A stretch of DNA of 64,000 bases from Diphasiastrum complanatum (lineage: Eukaryota; Streptophyta; Lycopodiopsida; Lycopodiales; Lycopodiaceae): contig CM055097.1 in NCBI GenBank assembly GCA_029204225.1, forward strand, positions 56,913,601-56,977,600, in the 5' to 3' direction. The notes under the pieces are model-generated. The model was not told where the DNA came from and made no database searches. It saw only the letters and a program-made list of their open reading frames with translations. Made by a program: the position numbers and the translations under genes. Positions within the stretch are counted from its first letter, which is position 1, and each line of letters starts with the position of its first letter. This document shows positions 20,535-31,846 of this stretch, piece by piece.

Positions 20535-22625
20535 TGCATCTCTCTTATACTATATCTTTTCTTATACACATTAACTCTCTTTCCCTCACAATTACTCTTT
20601 CTCTTTTCTCAAAACCAAAAATCAAAATAGACCATAATTATTTTATTCTCATAAAACAAAAACAAACCACATTTCATTCAACATATCACTAATGACTGCT
20701 AGCCTAACAACTTACAAAATTCATTAAAATCCCCTTGGAACAAGAGCTTTATCCTTTATTGATCAATTTTAACTTTATTGTCAAGTAAAAATGAGGAACT
20801 AAGGGATTTCTATTTGTTCGTACATAAAGAATGTATGACATTACCACATTTGCCTATTATCATATAAAAGCCCAAAAGAATTCTTCCAACTCAATGTCTT
20901 CATGTCCACAATCAAACTTTTTCTTTTGTCGTTGTTGTATCTTTCATGGCTCCAGTAATGCTAGATTTGCCCTTTTGTCAACCCGACACCTGTATATCAA
21001 AGAAACCTCTCTTGAGTATACATCTGCAGCCTTATCTCTAATTGCTCCATTTGTTGAAATGTTTGAAATATTGATGGAAGATAGTTGGCCATGGTTGTCT
21101 CTCTCTTGGAGAACGAGAAACCTTCTATATTACACATTTCATAGATTTTGTGCAATTCTATAATGACTAGGCTACCACAATCTCACTCGTTGTCACCGTC
21201 GCCATTAGCTTTTGATGATCAGCTTATTAATAACGAAGCTATAGGAGATATTTGGGTAGAATTAGAGATAGACGCATTTGGTTTGGCAGATTGTGTCACA
21301 TGATGATGCGACAAATGATAACAATGAACCACCAAATGAATAAGTGAGACAGTACGATGTATTTCAACTAATTGTAATATTAATCATATTGCTCACAGTT
21401 GACATCAAACAAGAAGTGTGGACACAAATTGTGGTCAACGTTTTTTTGTGATACATAAATTTCTTTATTCACTTGTGCATATGGCAACCAATGTTGATAT
21501 AAAATGGAGTTCAATGTGTTGATAGGTAACAAATTTCAAAAGTGAGATCCATTTACACTTTGTAACATATCATGGGTTATATCGAGGGGCCTTTTAAATT
21601 TTTCATCAGTCACGGTTTTACCCTAGGTTAGCAGAATGTCCTGGAATGCCTCTTGGCCACATTGACCCTCTCTATAACCCTCTTTATATCCCTCTCTATA
21701 TGACCCTCTATAACCCTCTATATAAATGTTTGAAAAACAAGTTAGAATTTTGTAGGCTTATACCGAGGCCAAAAACCGGATCCGAGGCTCGAGCTTTCCG
21801 CCCCCCACCCACGACTCATTTTTAAAAATCTCTTTCAAAAAAACGATAAAAAAAGCCTTGGAAATCGCCCGTCCACTTCAAGTGCATGCCAAACAGAAAC
21901 AAAGTCCTGAAAATTTGCCACGCATGGTAATATGTTCTGTAAAATTTCCTGGAAATTTGCCATGCGGCAAATTTCTAGCCAGCATGGCAGTGCCACTCAT
22001 ATTTAAAATTCAAATTAACCTTCCATTTCCCCTTACCAGATTTTGTGCCGACGACGCAAAATTTTGTTGGCGTGGCAATGTCGCACGTCCATTGCCATGG
22101 ACTTTGCCACATGATGGCCACAGACATTGCCATGCAAGGGCTGACGGGTCAAATCTCAAGTCAACATCTTATGTGCGTGGCAATTTGTGTGCCAATGGGC
22201 TTATATTTGTAGTTTTATATCTGACTTTCATTGTCAAACAGTTAAATTGAACTATCACTGTCAAATAGTTATTTGACTATCATTGTTGAATAGTTATTTG
22301 ACGATATACGTACAACTTATTTTTTCAACAGGTCCCTCATCACTCAAGGAAGCAATAAAGATTGAAACAAAAGTCTATCAGAGTCTGAAGGGTGTAATGA
22401 AGAAAATATATGGTCTAGTAGTTCTGAAGCATAGAGGAGGTGCAAGAGCACCCTGAGCTGAAAGGTCACACCAACTTTGCAGTGTCCACTACCACCTGCG
22501 GAAAGCCATGGCCACCACACACATAAACATATCTACACACCACCAAAGGGACAAGCCATTCCCACTTAGTTGACAACATCCAGAGGCTGCCAAGCCAGTT
22601 ATGATAGGAAGCAAGTTGAGTGTGG
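20533..22625. other. Intergenic stretch with degenerate short repeats
   Basis: No gene is supported. Degenerate CCCTCTATA-type repeats occur at 21665-21725. A GC-richer patch (21880-22200) reiterates TTGCCATG/TTGCCACG. A ~28-bp degenerate tandem repeat built on ATAGTTATTTGAC lies at 22215-22305. Homology with copy 2 is visible up to 20969, where the window ends in copy 2. A 110-codon ORF at 20831-21163 shows no domain. Confidence 0.5.
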
Positions 22626-22630
22626 TTGAG

Positions 22631-23093
22631 TGTTACAACTCCCTAGGATCATTGACTGCCTTGAAGGTTCCGCACAACCCATACCAGTGACAATGCACCG
22701 TAACCACCCAACCATAGGGTCACAACCGACCCACCCCCATGCCCTGGAGCAGTCGTCATGCCCGGTCAAGCCTCCTACGATAACTGGCGTCCCATACCAC
22801 CAGCCATTGCACTCGGCTCTCCCTAGAACACATCTCCTGGCCTGGAGATACATCCTGGCTAATGCATGTGCTCTCCATCCACCAACTCCTGGGCAGATTG
22901 AGTGAATGGAAAGAGGGAAACCCCACCACTATATAGGCATAGCAGAGTGGGTCCCATCAAGCACGGTCCTGTCGGCGACACATGACCACCTAGGATGGTA
23001 ATGCATGGCACCTAAACGTGTCGATAACTCCAGTCCCGCGCCATGCCCCTTGCAAGGCCATCACTGAAGGGTGTACCGTTATGCTACATAACA
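22631..23093 (-). repeat. 3' LTR of the chromovirus
   Basis: 463 bp. It is followed outward by TSD TTGAG at 22626-22630 and contains a TATATAG box on the minus strand. It has ~20 bp that the other LTR lacks. Confidence 0.95.
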
Positions 23094-23841
23094 TTCCTCC
23101 CCCATAAAAACTTCCTTCTACGGGAAGAAACCTAAGTCTTAAATCATCCTCCTTCTCCCAAGTGTCCTCATCATCTAACATACCTTTCCAACGAATCAGA
23201 TGTTCAGAAATCGAACTATTTCTCAGTTGATGTCGTCGAGTATCCATGATCCTTTCTGGTTCATGGGGTACAAAAGCAGTCAAATCTTCCAATAGAACTA
23301 AATCATCTATAGGAATCAGGTCATCTTTCCCACCAAGTTGTTCTTTTAAACGACTAACATGGAATACAGGATGAACCTTAGTTCCAACAGAGAGTTCTAG
23401 TCTATAAGCAGCCTTACCAATCTTGTTAAGCACTTTGAAAGGACTGCTAAAATGTGGAGATAACTTCGGACATTTTCCCGTTCGAAGTGTCTTAGAGTCC
23501 TTAGGGATTCTAAGATACACCCAATCACCAATCTCAAACTCTCGAGGAGCGTGACTTCGGTTGGCATAGAATTGGGCTCTATCTTGAGCCAATCTAATGC
23601 TTTCCCTAGCCACCTGCAACATTTCCTGCATATCATGCAATAAATCCACTACAGATTGAACCTTGAGACCTTTGAGTCCAACGGAGATAGGGGAACGAGG
23701 CTGAAAGCCATACAAGAGCATAAAAGGACTAAAATCAGTGGTAGAATGCTTCATACTATTGTATCTGAAGTCACCCATTGGGAGATACTTTTTCCAGTCT
23801 AATTGTTGCCTGGAAACATATGCACGAAGCATATCTTCCAT
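22990..23841 (-). pseudogene. Chromovirus integrase C-terminus with chromodomain
   Basis: The 283-codon frame begins within the integrase core (LRAYVSRQQLDWKKYLPMGD, TDFSPFMLLYGFQPRSP). It includes the GPY/F-like module (KLSPHFSSPFKVLNKIGKAAYRLEL, VHPVFHVSRLK) and ends in a chromodomain: PERIMDTR ... EHLIRWKGM ... EDTWEKEDDL at about 23150-23310. In chromoviruses this domain targets integration to chromatin marked by histone methylation. The frame runs on into the 3' LTR, as is usual in this lineage. Confidence 0.9.
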
Positions 23842-24504
23842 CGACTAGCTGACACGTTCAGTCTGACCATCGGTTTCTGGGTGATCAATAGACGATAGAC
23901 TTAAACTAGTTTCCAGTCTTTCAAAGACCGCCTACCAGAATTTGCCAGTGAACTTGGAATTACGATCACTAACAATATTGTTCGGCAAACCATACAACCT
24001 AAATAGCTTTTCAATGAAAAGTTGAGAAAGTTCAGAAGCTTTGACAATAGCTTTTGTTGGAATAAACTGTGCCATTTTGGTTAGTCTGTCAACTACTACC
24101 CAGATAGCATCGTGACCCTTCCCTGACTTGGGAAGTCCAACCACAAAATCCATGGAAATACTTTCCCATTTCTTGTTGGGAATTTCCAATGGATGCAACA
24201 GATTAGTTGCTTTGAGTCTTTGTGCTTTATTTACTTGGCATTGTTCACACTTTTGAACGTATGCCTCGATGAGACCTTTCATTTTTGGCCAATAAAATTC
24301 TCTCTTAACAAGGTCAAGCGTCCTCTGTATACCAGGGTGTCCCGAGCTGGGGCTATCGTGGCACTCGTGCAGGATTTGGGCCCTAATGTCTGTGATATCT
24401 GGCACACAGACTTTTCCTCTACGGAAAAGCAAACCATTCCGAATGGAATAATCATCAAGTATCTTCAGACCCTTTGCGAGATTTCTTGGAATCCTGCTTT
24501 CCAA
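23842..24504 (-). pseudogene. Chromovirus integrase zinc finger and catalytic core
   Basis: The HHCC finger (HECHDSPSSGHPG ... CEQCQ) and core motifs SMDFVVGLP (first Asp) and VSDRNSKFTG (second Asp) are present. After a stop at 23932, the catalytic Glu region resumes as HPETDGQTERV in the gap before 23841. The stop separates the DDE residues into two frames, so it is inactive. Confidence 0.9.
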
Positions 24505-24736
24505 GATTGTCTCTCCTTAAAGAGCTTCTTGCCAGGACATCTTGCCAAATATGACCGAAAAACTCATCGATCTGACAAAGATCTCGCAGAGAAAGATACA
24601 ACTCAAATTGGAACTCAACAAAGCATAACTGATTAACTTCTCCAATCTGGCTCAAAGCATCAGCAACACAATTTGGCGTACCTCGACGGTACTTAATGTC
24701 GAATTCGAACTCTGGAATGAGTTTCGACCAGCGGGC

Positions 24737-25437
24737 CTAATGAAACCTAACGTCTGAGGCATCACAGATATACTTAAGAGATTCATGATCTGTCATTACC
24801 ATGAGTTTGGATCCGTACAAATAATGTCTCCAAATCTTTAACTTATGGATGACAGCAAAAAGTTCCTTCTCATAAGTAGAATATCTACTTTGAGCTGGGT
24901 CCAACTTCTTGCTCTCGAAAGCCACAGGTCTACCATCCTGAACATTGTTTTAGTAATTTTGGGACAATTCCAAGTTCCATTCTTTTCTTTTCTGAGGTCT
25001 TATGCTCAAAATTAAGTTCAATTGCACAAACTTGACAATCACCTATGCCTGAACTTAAGTTCGAGCATATGATCCTTTGCTCGAACTTAAGTTCAAGCAC
25101 ACAAGCATGTACTAGAGAGAATAGAGAGAAAAATTGATTTGTTCCAAAATCAAGAAATTCACCTCATCTTACTAAAACAGTGTTTTTGGTAAAGGACTGC
25201 GCCTATCGCATAGTCACTAGCATCTGTTTCCACTAAGAAAGATCCGCTAGGGTCCACTATGCGTAAGATAGGGGCTGTAGACACCAACATCTTCAAAGCT
25301 TCAAAGCTTTGATTAAGTTCATCAGTCCAAACAACAAGAGGACTGATCTTCGAACGCCTTCCGGCCTTCTTCTTATTACCCTTTTTAGTTTTCTGTTTGG
25401 CTTTCTTCACTCCCTTAAGAAGATTCGTTAGAGGCAA
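24737..25437 (-). pseudogene. Chromovirus RNase H, split by a foldback insertion
   Basis: The upstream part (25437-25190) holds VWTDELNQSFEALK and VETDASDYAIGAVLYQ. The downstream part (24940-24737) resumes with GRPVAFESKKLDPAQSRYST and MVMTDHESLKYI, carrying the catalytic Glu and third Asp. The break between them is exactly the 24941-25184 insertion. Confidence 0.85.
24941..25184. mobile_element. MITE-like foldback insertion, 244 bp
   Basis: Imperfect terminal inverted repeats begin AACATTGTTTTAGTAA at the left and AACACTGTTTTAGTAA in reverse complement at the right. An inner inverted pair (GAACTTAAGTTCGAGCA and its reverse complement) folds the centre. There is no coding sequence. It interrupts the RNase H reading frame cleanly. 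The TSD is unclear, so the superfamily is not assigned. Confidence 0.7.
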
Positions 25438-25459
25438 TGCAACTAAGGCATAGTGTTTA

Positions 25460-26353
25460 ATGAATTTATGGAAAAATCATGTGAAGCCTAGAAAAGATTT
25501 TACTTCCCTAATGGTTTTCAGGATAGGCTAGTCACGAACTTTTTGGACCTTATCATAGTCGATCTCAAAACCTCGATCGGAAATGATATGTCCCAAATAC
25601 TTGAGTCGAGTTTGAAAGAACTCACATTTAGACTCCTTAGCATAAAGCTTTGCCTGTCTTAGATTATCTAAGACTATACGCAAATGTGCTTCGTGCCCTT
25701 CAAGAGTCTAACTGTAGATCAGAATGTCATCTAAAACTACCACGAGAAACTTCCCCAGATATGTACGAAGAATATCATTCATCATCTGCTGAAAGGTTGT
25801 CGGGGCATTAGTTAGACCAAAGTGTAAAACTAAACATTCGTAATGGCCATACCTAGTACGAAAGCCAGTTTTGGAACCATCCCCCTCGTGTATTCTAGTT
25901 TGATGGTACCCTAACCTAAGGTCCAATTTGATGAAATATTTAGCACCATTCAATTGGTCCATTAAGTCGTTCATCCAAGGCAAGGAATAGCGGTCACTTA
26001 ATTGTCATTTTATTAAGCTTTTTTTAATCGACACAAAGATGAATACCACCGTCTTTCTTGCTGGTTAGCAAAACAGGAGCTCACCAAGGGGATTTATTAG
26101 GCCGAATATGGCCCTTACATAATAACTCCTTAAGTTGACTAGCAACTTCATCTTCTTCCTTCGGGCTCATCCTGTAGGGAAAAAGCGATACAGGAGAGTT
26201 GTCGGGAAGGAGATCTATATGATGGTCTACACCCCGTGAGGGGGGAAGACCCTCAGGCAATCGCTCAGGAAATATATCATTATATTCCTCCCTAAGTCTC
26301 TTAAAGATTTTGCCCTCAGGCGAAGATTCTAAATTATCATCTGTAAAAGACAA
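25460..26353 (-). pseudogene. Chromovirus reverse transcriptase
   Basis: The N-terminus (26353-26081) has FPERLPEGLPPSRGVDHHIDL and the KGHIRPNKSPW block. After stops, 25983-25708 has [15 protein letters not shown] (first Asp), [20 protein letters not shown], and [10 protein letters not shown] with the catalytic pair (VLDD). Downstream to ~25460 are remnants of the thumb. At least three in-frame stops occur. Confidence 0.9.
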
Positions 26354-26683
26354 TGCTTTAGGGAAAGATGATACATCAACATTGACATTATGAGTATTAA
26401 AAGCATCTATGTAAGATTCATCTTTCAGATAACATAATTACGAAAAATACTCAGAATTTAAAATACATTGATTTGCTTCATGAACGGTTACAAAAGGTAG
26501 ATTTGGCTCCTCGTCTTTAAGAGAAACCCATGAGTCATTATGCAAGAATGAAATAGAATGAGATACATAATCTTTCTTTAAGGACTCATTTCTAGCAAAA
26601 AAACCACTCTTTTTCTAGAATTACATCCACCTTATCTAGATTCATGACATGAAAAGACAAACTATCTATATAGTCTTGAATCT

Positions 26684-26926
26684 TCACCGGCACGTGGGGG
26701 ACAAAGTGGTCCAGACCTGTTGCTCCCCACCAACTGCCATCCTAACCACATACTTGTGGTCACTTGGTGCGGTTGCCAGCTGTAGCTTCTGCACCAACTT
26801 AGCATTAATAAAATTATGCGTAGAACTGTCGTCAAAAAGAATTCTCACAGGTTGGCTGCCTACGAACCCACTCATATGAATGAGTTTGTGAGGTCCAAAC
26901 ACCGCAGTATTAAAACAACAATTCAT
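26684..26926 (-). pseudogene. Chromovirus protease
   Basis: The frame contains VRILFDDSSTHNFINAKLVQKL; the catalytic DSGST motif is altered to DDSST. It lies between gag and RT in the right order. Confidence 0.8.
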
Positions 26927-27009
26927 ACAAACTATTTCATCTTTAAAAGATACATCAATGCAAGAAATAGAAGAATTACCTAGTGCCTTAAAGGAGCGGT
27001 CACCCTTCT

Positions 27010-27786
27010 TCTATCAATTCGAGAAGTCCTTAGCAAGGTGCCCCTTCTCCATGCAGGAGAAGCACAACCTATTGCTTTTGGCCTTGTCGAGGGCACTTCT
27101 TTTTCTTCTCCGAAGGAGAAGCTTCGCGGACCATGTGCTCCTTGCCCTTTTTGAAAGAAGGACCGACAGAGCATTTGTCTTTGGCTTCGGGCTTTGGTTG
27201 CTCTTTGCGAATTATCGTGTGTGTATCATTGAAAATCCGAGTGAAACACACAGCATCCTCTAAGGATTGTGGCTGATTACGGCGTACCTCCAACTGATAT
27301 TCCTTGGGCAAGCCCAAAATGGAATGTAGCTTAAGGAGTACCACGTCTATGTAGTTAAAAAACCACTTAGCAGCCTCTTGGAAGTCTTGCAAGTAGACGT
27401 CCAAGGGCTTCGTCCCCATTTGCAACGTGGCAAATCAATGATAATACTCAAAATCATCTAGGACAAGCATAAAGGCAGCCTTAAAGGCTACCTGGAAGTC
27501 ATCCCAAGTGGTTGGGACTGTAGCTCGGTCTCTAAGATCCTGAATACGCCTTACCGCGTAAAAACATGATGGGCGCCGTCGAAATACGCGAGCTATCTGG
27601 TAGATCGTGCATGGAAAAATGCGAAGTCCATCGATCTAACCAAGCTAACACCACATCTTGGTGTCTGTCCTTCTTGTCTCCGATAAAAAATTTCGGAGTA
27701 AATATTGGCTTTAGGAGAGCTTGTCGAGACTGGGACATAGCCCAAATCTCGGCCTCCGCCCATTCATGTTTTGAACACATGTCCAC
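27010..27786 (-). pseudogene. Chromovirus gag with a mutated zinc knuckle
   Basis: The N-terminal gag part (27786-27532) contains FIGDKKDRHQDVVLAWLDRW. The central part (27425-27069) contains LDVYLQDFQEAAKWF and LGLPKEYQLEVRR. The knuckle near 27010-27075 reads CFSCMEKGHLAKDF: its last Cys is Phe, so zinc binding is lost. Frames are broken between the parts. Confidence 0.85.
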
Positions 27787-28104
27787 AATTTGTTGATGTA
27801 ATAAATTTTTATGGTGCGCGTCATGTTCTCCATATCAATCCTGACAAGACTTGGAACTCTAGTCTCATCCATAGGGGTGTCCATGGGTAAAGGAGTAACT
27901 GGCGTAAAATGGAGAGCTATGGCGTAAAAACTGCAAAAAGGAAAAAGCTAGAGCATAGGGCCTCAAGAAATACCCAACTTGAGAACTAGCAACTAGAGAG
28001 CAAAAGAACTCTACAACAACTTGGGAGAATGAGGGAAAGGAAGTGAACGTACCTCCTTTAGCCCCTCCCCAAAGCTCCTCTCCATCGACGGCTCTGATAC
28101 TACC

Positions 28105-28550
28105 TGTTACAACTCCCTAGGATCATCGACTGCCTTGAAGGTTCCGCACACCCCATACCAATGACGACACACCGTAACCGCCCAACCATAGGGTCACAAC
28201 CGAACCACCCCCATGACCTGGAGCAATCGACATAGTCATGCCCGGTCAAGCCTCCTATGATAACTGGCGTCCCATACCACCAGCCATCGCACTCGGCTCT
28301 CCCTAGCACACATCTCCTGGCCTGGAGATACATCCTGGCTAATGCACGTGCTCTCCATCCATCAACTCCTGGGTAGACTGAGTGAATGGAAAGAGGGAAA
28401 CCCCACCACTATATAGGCATAGCACAATGGGGCGACATGTGACCACCTAGGATGGTGACGTGTGGCACCTAAACATGTCGATAACTCCAGTCCTGCGTCA
28501 TGCCCCTTGCGAGGCCGTCAGTGAAGGGCGTACCGTTATGGTACATAACA
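28105..28550 (-). repeat. 5' LTR of the chromovirus
   Basis: 446 bp, TG...CA ends, TSD TTGAG at 28551-28555. A TATATAG box on the minus strand lies at ~28409-28417. The PBS follows inward. Confidence 0.95.
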
Positions 28551-28555
28551 TTGAG

Positions 28556-28760
28556 GATGAGCTCATGGCAGATGTAGAAGGGCAAAAGATAGAGGAACTA
28601 TTGGTGTTGGAGGTGAATAAGGTTCTGCTAATTGCAGAGCTAGAAAGGATGGCGTTTGGTGTTGTTACGGTCACTAGGACTTGGTGTTTCAGCAAAGTTG
28701 GGAGTGTTGAGAAGGCTTTAAATTGGATGTTAGACTCTGAGGATCATCTTGAATTTTTTC
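28556..28760 (+). pseudogene. Exon fragment with UBA-like domain, split by the chromovirus
   Basis: About 28600-28750 translates to LEVNKVLLIAELERMAF followed by a stretch ending SVEKALNWMLDSEDH. The order and key hydrophobic residues match the ubiquitin-associated (UBA) three-helix domain of plant UBA/UBX-type proteins, which often end NWxxEHE. The usual MGF loop is MAF. If the chromovirus and one TSD copy are ignored, the frame runs open from about 22573 across the insertion site into this segment. It is a broken host exon. Beyond 28760 the frame no longer resembles a known protein. Confidence 0.5.
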
Positions 28761-29031
28761 TCTTAAGCAGTATCTTGTTGTATAAGACAACACGTTGGAA
28801 TTACTCAGACTACAGCAATTTTGGAGCTCTATCTCCTGTGCTTCTTGGAATGATCAGAGGGAGATTGAGAGAGCTTGTATATCGTGTCTGTATCCTTTGG
28901 CTGTTTTCTTTATGTTTGATGACTACCAACAGACTGTCTTGTCTGCATAGATTGAATCTGTTTGTGAATGCTAGTCTGATATCAACAAGTAGACAAATTA
29001 AAGCTTCAATATGGGAAGTAATGACAACATA

Positions 29032-29393
29032 GTTGCATATAATACGTATTTTATAATAAAATACCATATAATTGACGTATTATATTAATATGTGTAATAC
29101 AACGTATTATACCACTTTGATTACAATATTTTGATTTTCAATAGTTTTATTCAAGAATAAAAATGAAAATATTTTATCTTAGTGTTCATCCCTTCAAACG
29201 TAAACATATGAACAAAATTCTGAAGAACATTATAGATCGCACATGAAATATTTGATAAAAACTTGTCAATTGTCAAAAGGTGAAGGTAGGACTATTTATT
29301 ATTTTGAACTAGCCCTACGTATTTTTCAGCCAAAAACGTATAATACACGTATTTCATGGCACCATATTATACGCTTGTATTATACGATGCAAC
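29032..29393. mobile_element. MITE, 362 bp, TA-flanked
   Basis: Terminal inverted repeats begin GTTGCATATAATAC (left) and GTTGCATCGTATAATAC (right, reverse complement). The flanks are TA on both sides (29030-29031, 29394-29395), as in Tc1/mariner-type (Stowaway-like) MITEs. The interior is AT-rich with repeated ACGTAT/ATACGT words and no ORF. It lies exactly at the border of the third copy of the 18300-region. Confidence 0.7.
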
Positions 29394-29395
29394 TA

Positions 29396-29931
29396 TGGAT
29401 AAAGGTACCTTTTGCTTGGTCTTGCGCCATGCTTGAAATTAAAGCTGAATGGGTTTGAGGGATGAGCTTGAAGCGAGAGTAGTAGCAGTACCGACAACTC
29501 CTGAGAGACCAGCGAGTACTGAGTAAGTGAGTGAGAGAGTTGTCACTCCTGAGATGAGACGAGTGAGTGAATGAGTGAGTGAGATCAGGCTATAAACCGC
29601 AAGAAAGTAGCTCCTACGAGAAGAAGAATAAGCTTTTGAGAAAGATGCTCCATGATGGATAAAGAAGAATAAATTTCAATTAAAATATGTTTTTAAAATT
29701 AGATGCTACACGATTCACGAAGAAGCCATAAACTTTATTTAGGAAGATATACTTTTGGAAAAAATTAGATGCCACACTAACCAGAATAAACTTTAAACTT
29801 TATTAAGTAAGATATACACTCTTGGAAGAAAGTAGATGCTAGATGAAAATCACAGGCTTTAACTGGCAGAGCTTAAAATGCTCTTCCACTCTGCCACACA
29901 CTCTCTAGTCATATTCCTAATGGTGAATCTC

Positions 29932-30018
<87 letters not shown>

Positions 30019-31187
30019 ACATTGGGCTATTTAAATTCAATAGCATCGATATGCAAGATAAAAAATGGGCCCACATTATCTCTAGACATTCAAAATGTAG
30101 ACTCATGTCTATCCATGGCCGCAAAATCACAAATGCAAAATGCATCATTCTGCAATATATTCATCTACCAAATGGCAATTTGAGTTTTTCAAGTATTGGC
30201 TTTAAAATTGTGCATTGATGACAAACCAAAGCTAAAATCCAGACTAATAATTTGCTCCCTTCTTTCAATAGAGGTTATTGTACTAGTAATACTATGTGCA
30301 CACAATTGAGATCCACTATTACATATTTTTTGAAATTGGAACGTTGCATTAAATACAAAAATGCCAATACATGCTATCTTGTTTTTTTTAATTTAGCTTT
30401 TCATTTGTAACATCGTATGGTACTTTTACCATTTCACAATGCTAGTTAAAAATCGTTATCATTTGGTCTGAATATGGTCACTTGATTTTGTAATCACATT
30501 CAACTGATTTGAAAATAATAACATATCTAATTTGTATTTTGAAGTTCTAGAGATTTTGTGGGCCCATTCTTAATCTTGCAAGTCGATCCCACATGCAAAG
30601 ATAATCATTCTCGAATTCGAATGTGTCAACAGATAGTGTGGAGCAAGACGAGAGTCTATAAAAATTTCACAATTTGTTACCAACACTCATCATGATGTAT
30701 GTGCTCACATTCTACAATCCAAGTGCATGTGCTCAAATTTCCAAAATAGGTTGATGAGGTAAAACCATCTTTGACATGCAAACATTTGTGTTTTTTTGTT
30801 TTTTAGAATGTTTGGACTTGAGTAGAACATCAATATATTCATCTACCAAAAAAAGGCAACTAGAGTTTTTCAAGTATTGGCTTATGGTAAATCTTATCTC
30901 TAACATGCATCAATAATGAATCCAAACTAAAATCTACACTAACAATTTGCTCTCTTTTTTCAATGAAGATTATTACAAATACTATGTACACACACACAAT
31001 TGAGATATTTTGTAACATATTTTTGAAACTAGACAGTTGCACTAGATACAAAAACACATGTTACATGCTATCTTGTTTTTCATTAAGTTTTGCATTTGTA
31101 ACATCAAATGGTACTTTTACCATTTCAAATGGTAATAACAACTTGTTATCATTTGGTTTAAATATAGGCACCTATGTTTGTAATCAT
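29396..31187. repeat. Third, older copy of the ORF leader and ~700-bp repeat
   Basis: From 29398 the sequence matches 18303-20160 with clearly more divergence than copies 1 and 2 show to each other. It holds the first codons and leader of the 116-aa ORF (minus strand, truncated), then repeat unit A' (30017 on) and unit B' (30494-31187). A GT/GA microsatellite (29932-30016) is expanded at the place where copy 1 has only GAGAGAGA. Confidence 0.8.
29932..30016. repeat. (GT)n(GA)n compound microsatellite
   Basis: GT from 29932 to 29950, then GA from 29951 to about 30015. The equivalent site in copies 1 and 2 has only a few GA units. Confidence 0.95.
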
Positions 31188-31834
31188 TGTGAAAATTGTC
31201 AACATTTCCTTGTCTAGTTTTAGGCCAAAATTGCTAAAAATGGCACATAGTTTAGGATCTGACTTTTCACACGTGTGAAACAGGTCTAGATATTTTTAGT
31301 AAGTGTATTTTTTCAGTATGAAGAAGTGTCAAACTTCAAGACCTTCGAAATGAGTCCATTTTCATGTATTTTGGACATATATGCCAATTTTACCTATATA
31401 GGGCATATTTTAGGTAAGGAGGGTCTAGAGAGAGGAGAGAGAGTCATCTCTCTCAGCTATATATAGCAGGTAGGCCGTGGAGAAACAGGTTGGAGCAGAT
31501 CCATTGTATTCATTTGCTTAATGAGAGATTTTTCTATTGGGTTCTCCTTCCATTGTTGGCATTGTGTAGTGATTGAGTTCAAGCTTTGTGTGTATGATCT
31601 TAGGTGCTTTCCAAAAGTGGTAGGCTGATGTATTATGGACTGTATAATGCTATTTTGGGCCGCACTTGATGTTTATGGAAGTTTCCATTTGTGATAAATG
31701 CTTTTTGATCAAGTTCTTTGCATTCTAGGTAGCATAGAATGTGTTGCCAATTCCTAGCTTATGTAGTTTGGAGTGCAAGCATTCAAGCCAATGATCTTGG
31801 AGTTTAGATCCACTTAGGATCTGTATTTTTCACA
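31188..31834 (+). repeat. 5' LTR of the gag-only element
   Basis: TGTGAAAATTG...TTTTTCACA. A GAGAGAG/CTCTCTC hairpin (about 31436-31454) lies just upstream of TATATATA (31459-31466), the likely promoter. Transcription would start ~30 bp downstream. Confidence 0.95.
31459..31466 (+). promoter_or_regulatory. TATA box in the 5' LTR
   Basis: CTATATATAGC, a plant-type TATA box, directly downstream of a purine/pyrimidine hairpin. Inferred from sequence only. Confidence 0.5.
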
Positions 31835-31846
31835 TGGTATCAGAGC
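31835..31846 (+). promoter_or_regulatory. Primer binding site, tRNA-iMet
   Basis: TGGTATCAGAGC abuts the 5' LTR with no gap. It is complementary to the 3' end of plant initiator tRNA-Met, as in most plant copia elements. Confidence 0.95.

Larger units (their letters stand above)
22631..28550 (-). mobile_element. Complete but decayed Ty3/gypsy chromovirus
   Basis: The LTRs read TGTTACAA...ACATAACA on the plus strand (22631-23093 and 28105-28550) and are flanked by TSD TTGAG (22626-22630, 28551-28555). On the minus strand the PBS (TAGTATCAGAGCC, one mismatch to the tRNA-iMet type) follows the 5' LTR at ~28090-28104. The PPT (ATGGGGGAGGAA) precedes the 3' LTR at ~23094-23106. Gag, PR, RT, RH, INT and chromodomain occur in the correct order, but with many stops. 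The LTRs differ by several percent plus a ~20-bp indel. A 244-bp foldback element interrupts RH. Confidence 0.95.

Noticed and set aside
21661-21727. CCCTCTATA-type repeats as possible interstitial telomere sequence
   Set aside because: Plant telomere repeats are CCCTAAA; these units are irregular and do not match.
21857-22250. 130-codon ORF in the TTGCCATG-rich patch
   Set aside because: Its composition follows from short reiterated words; no domain and no start context. Treated as repeat-derived.
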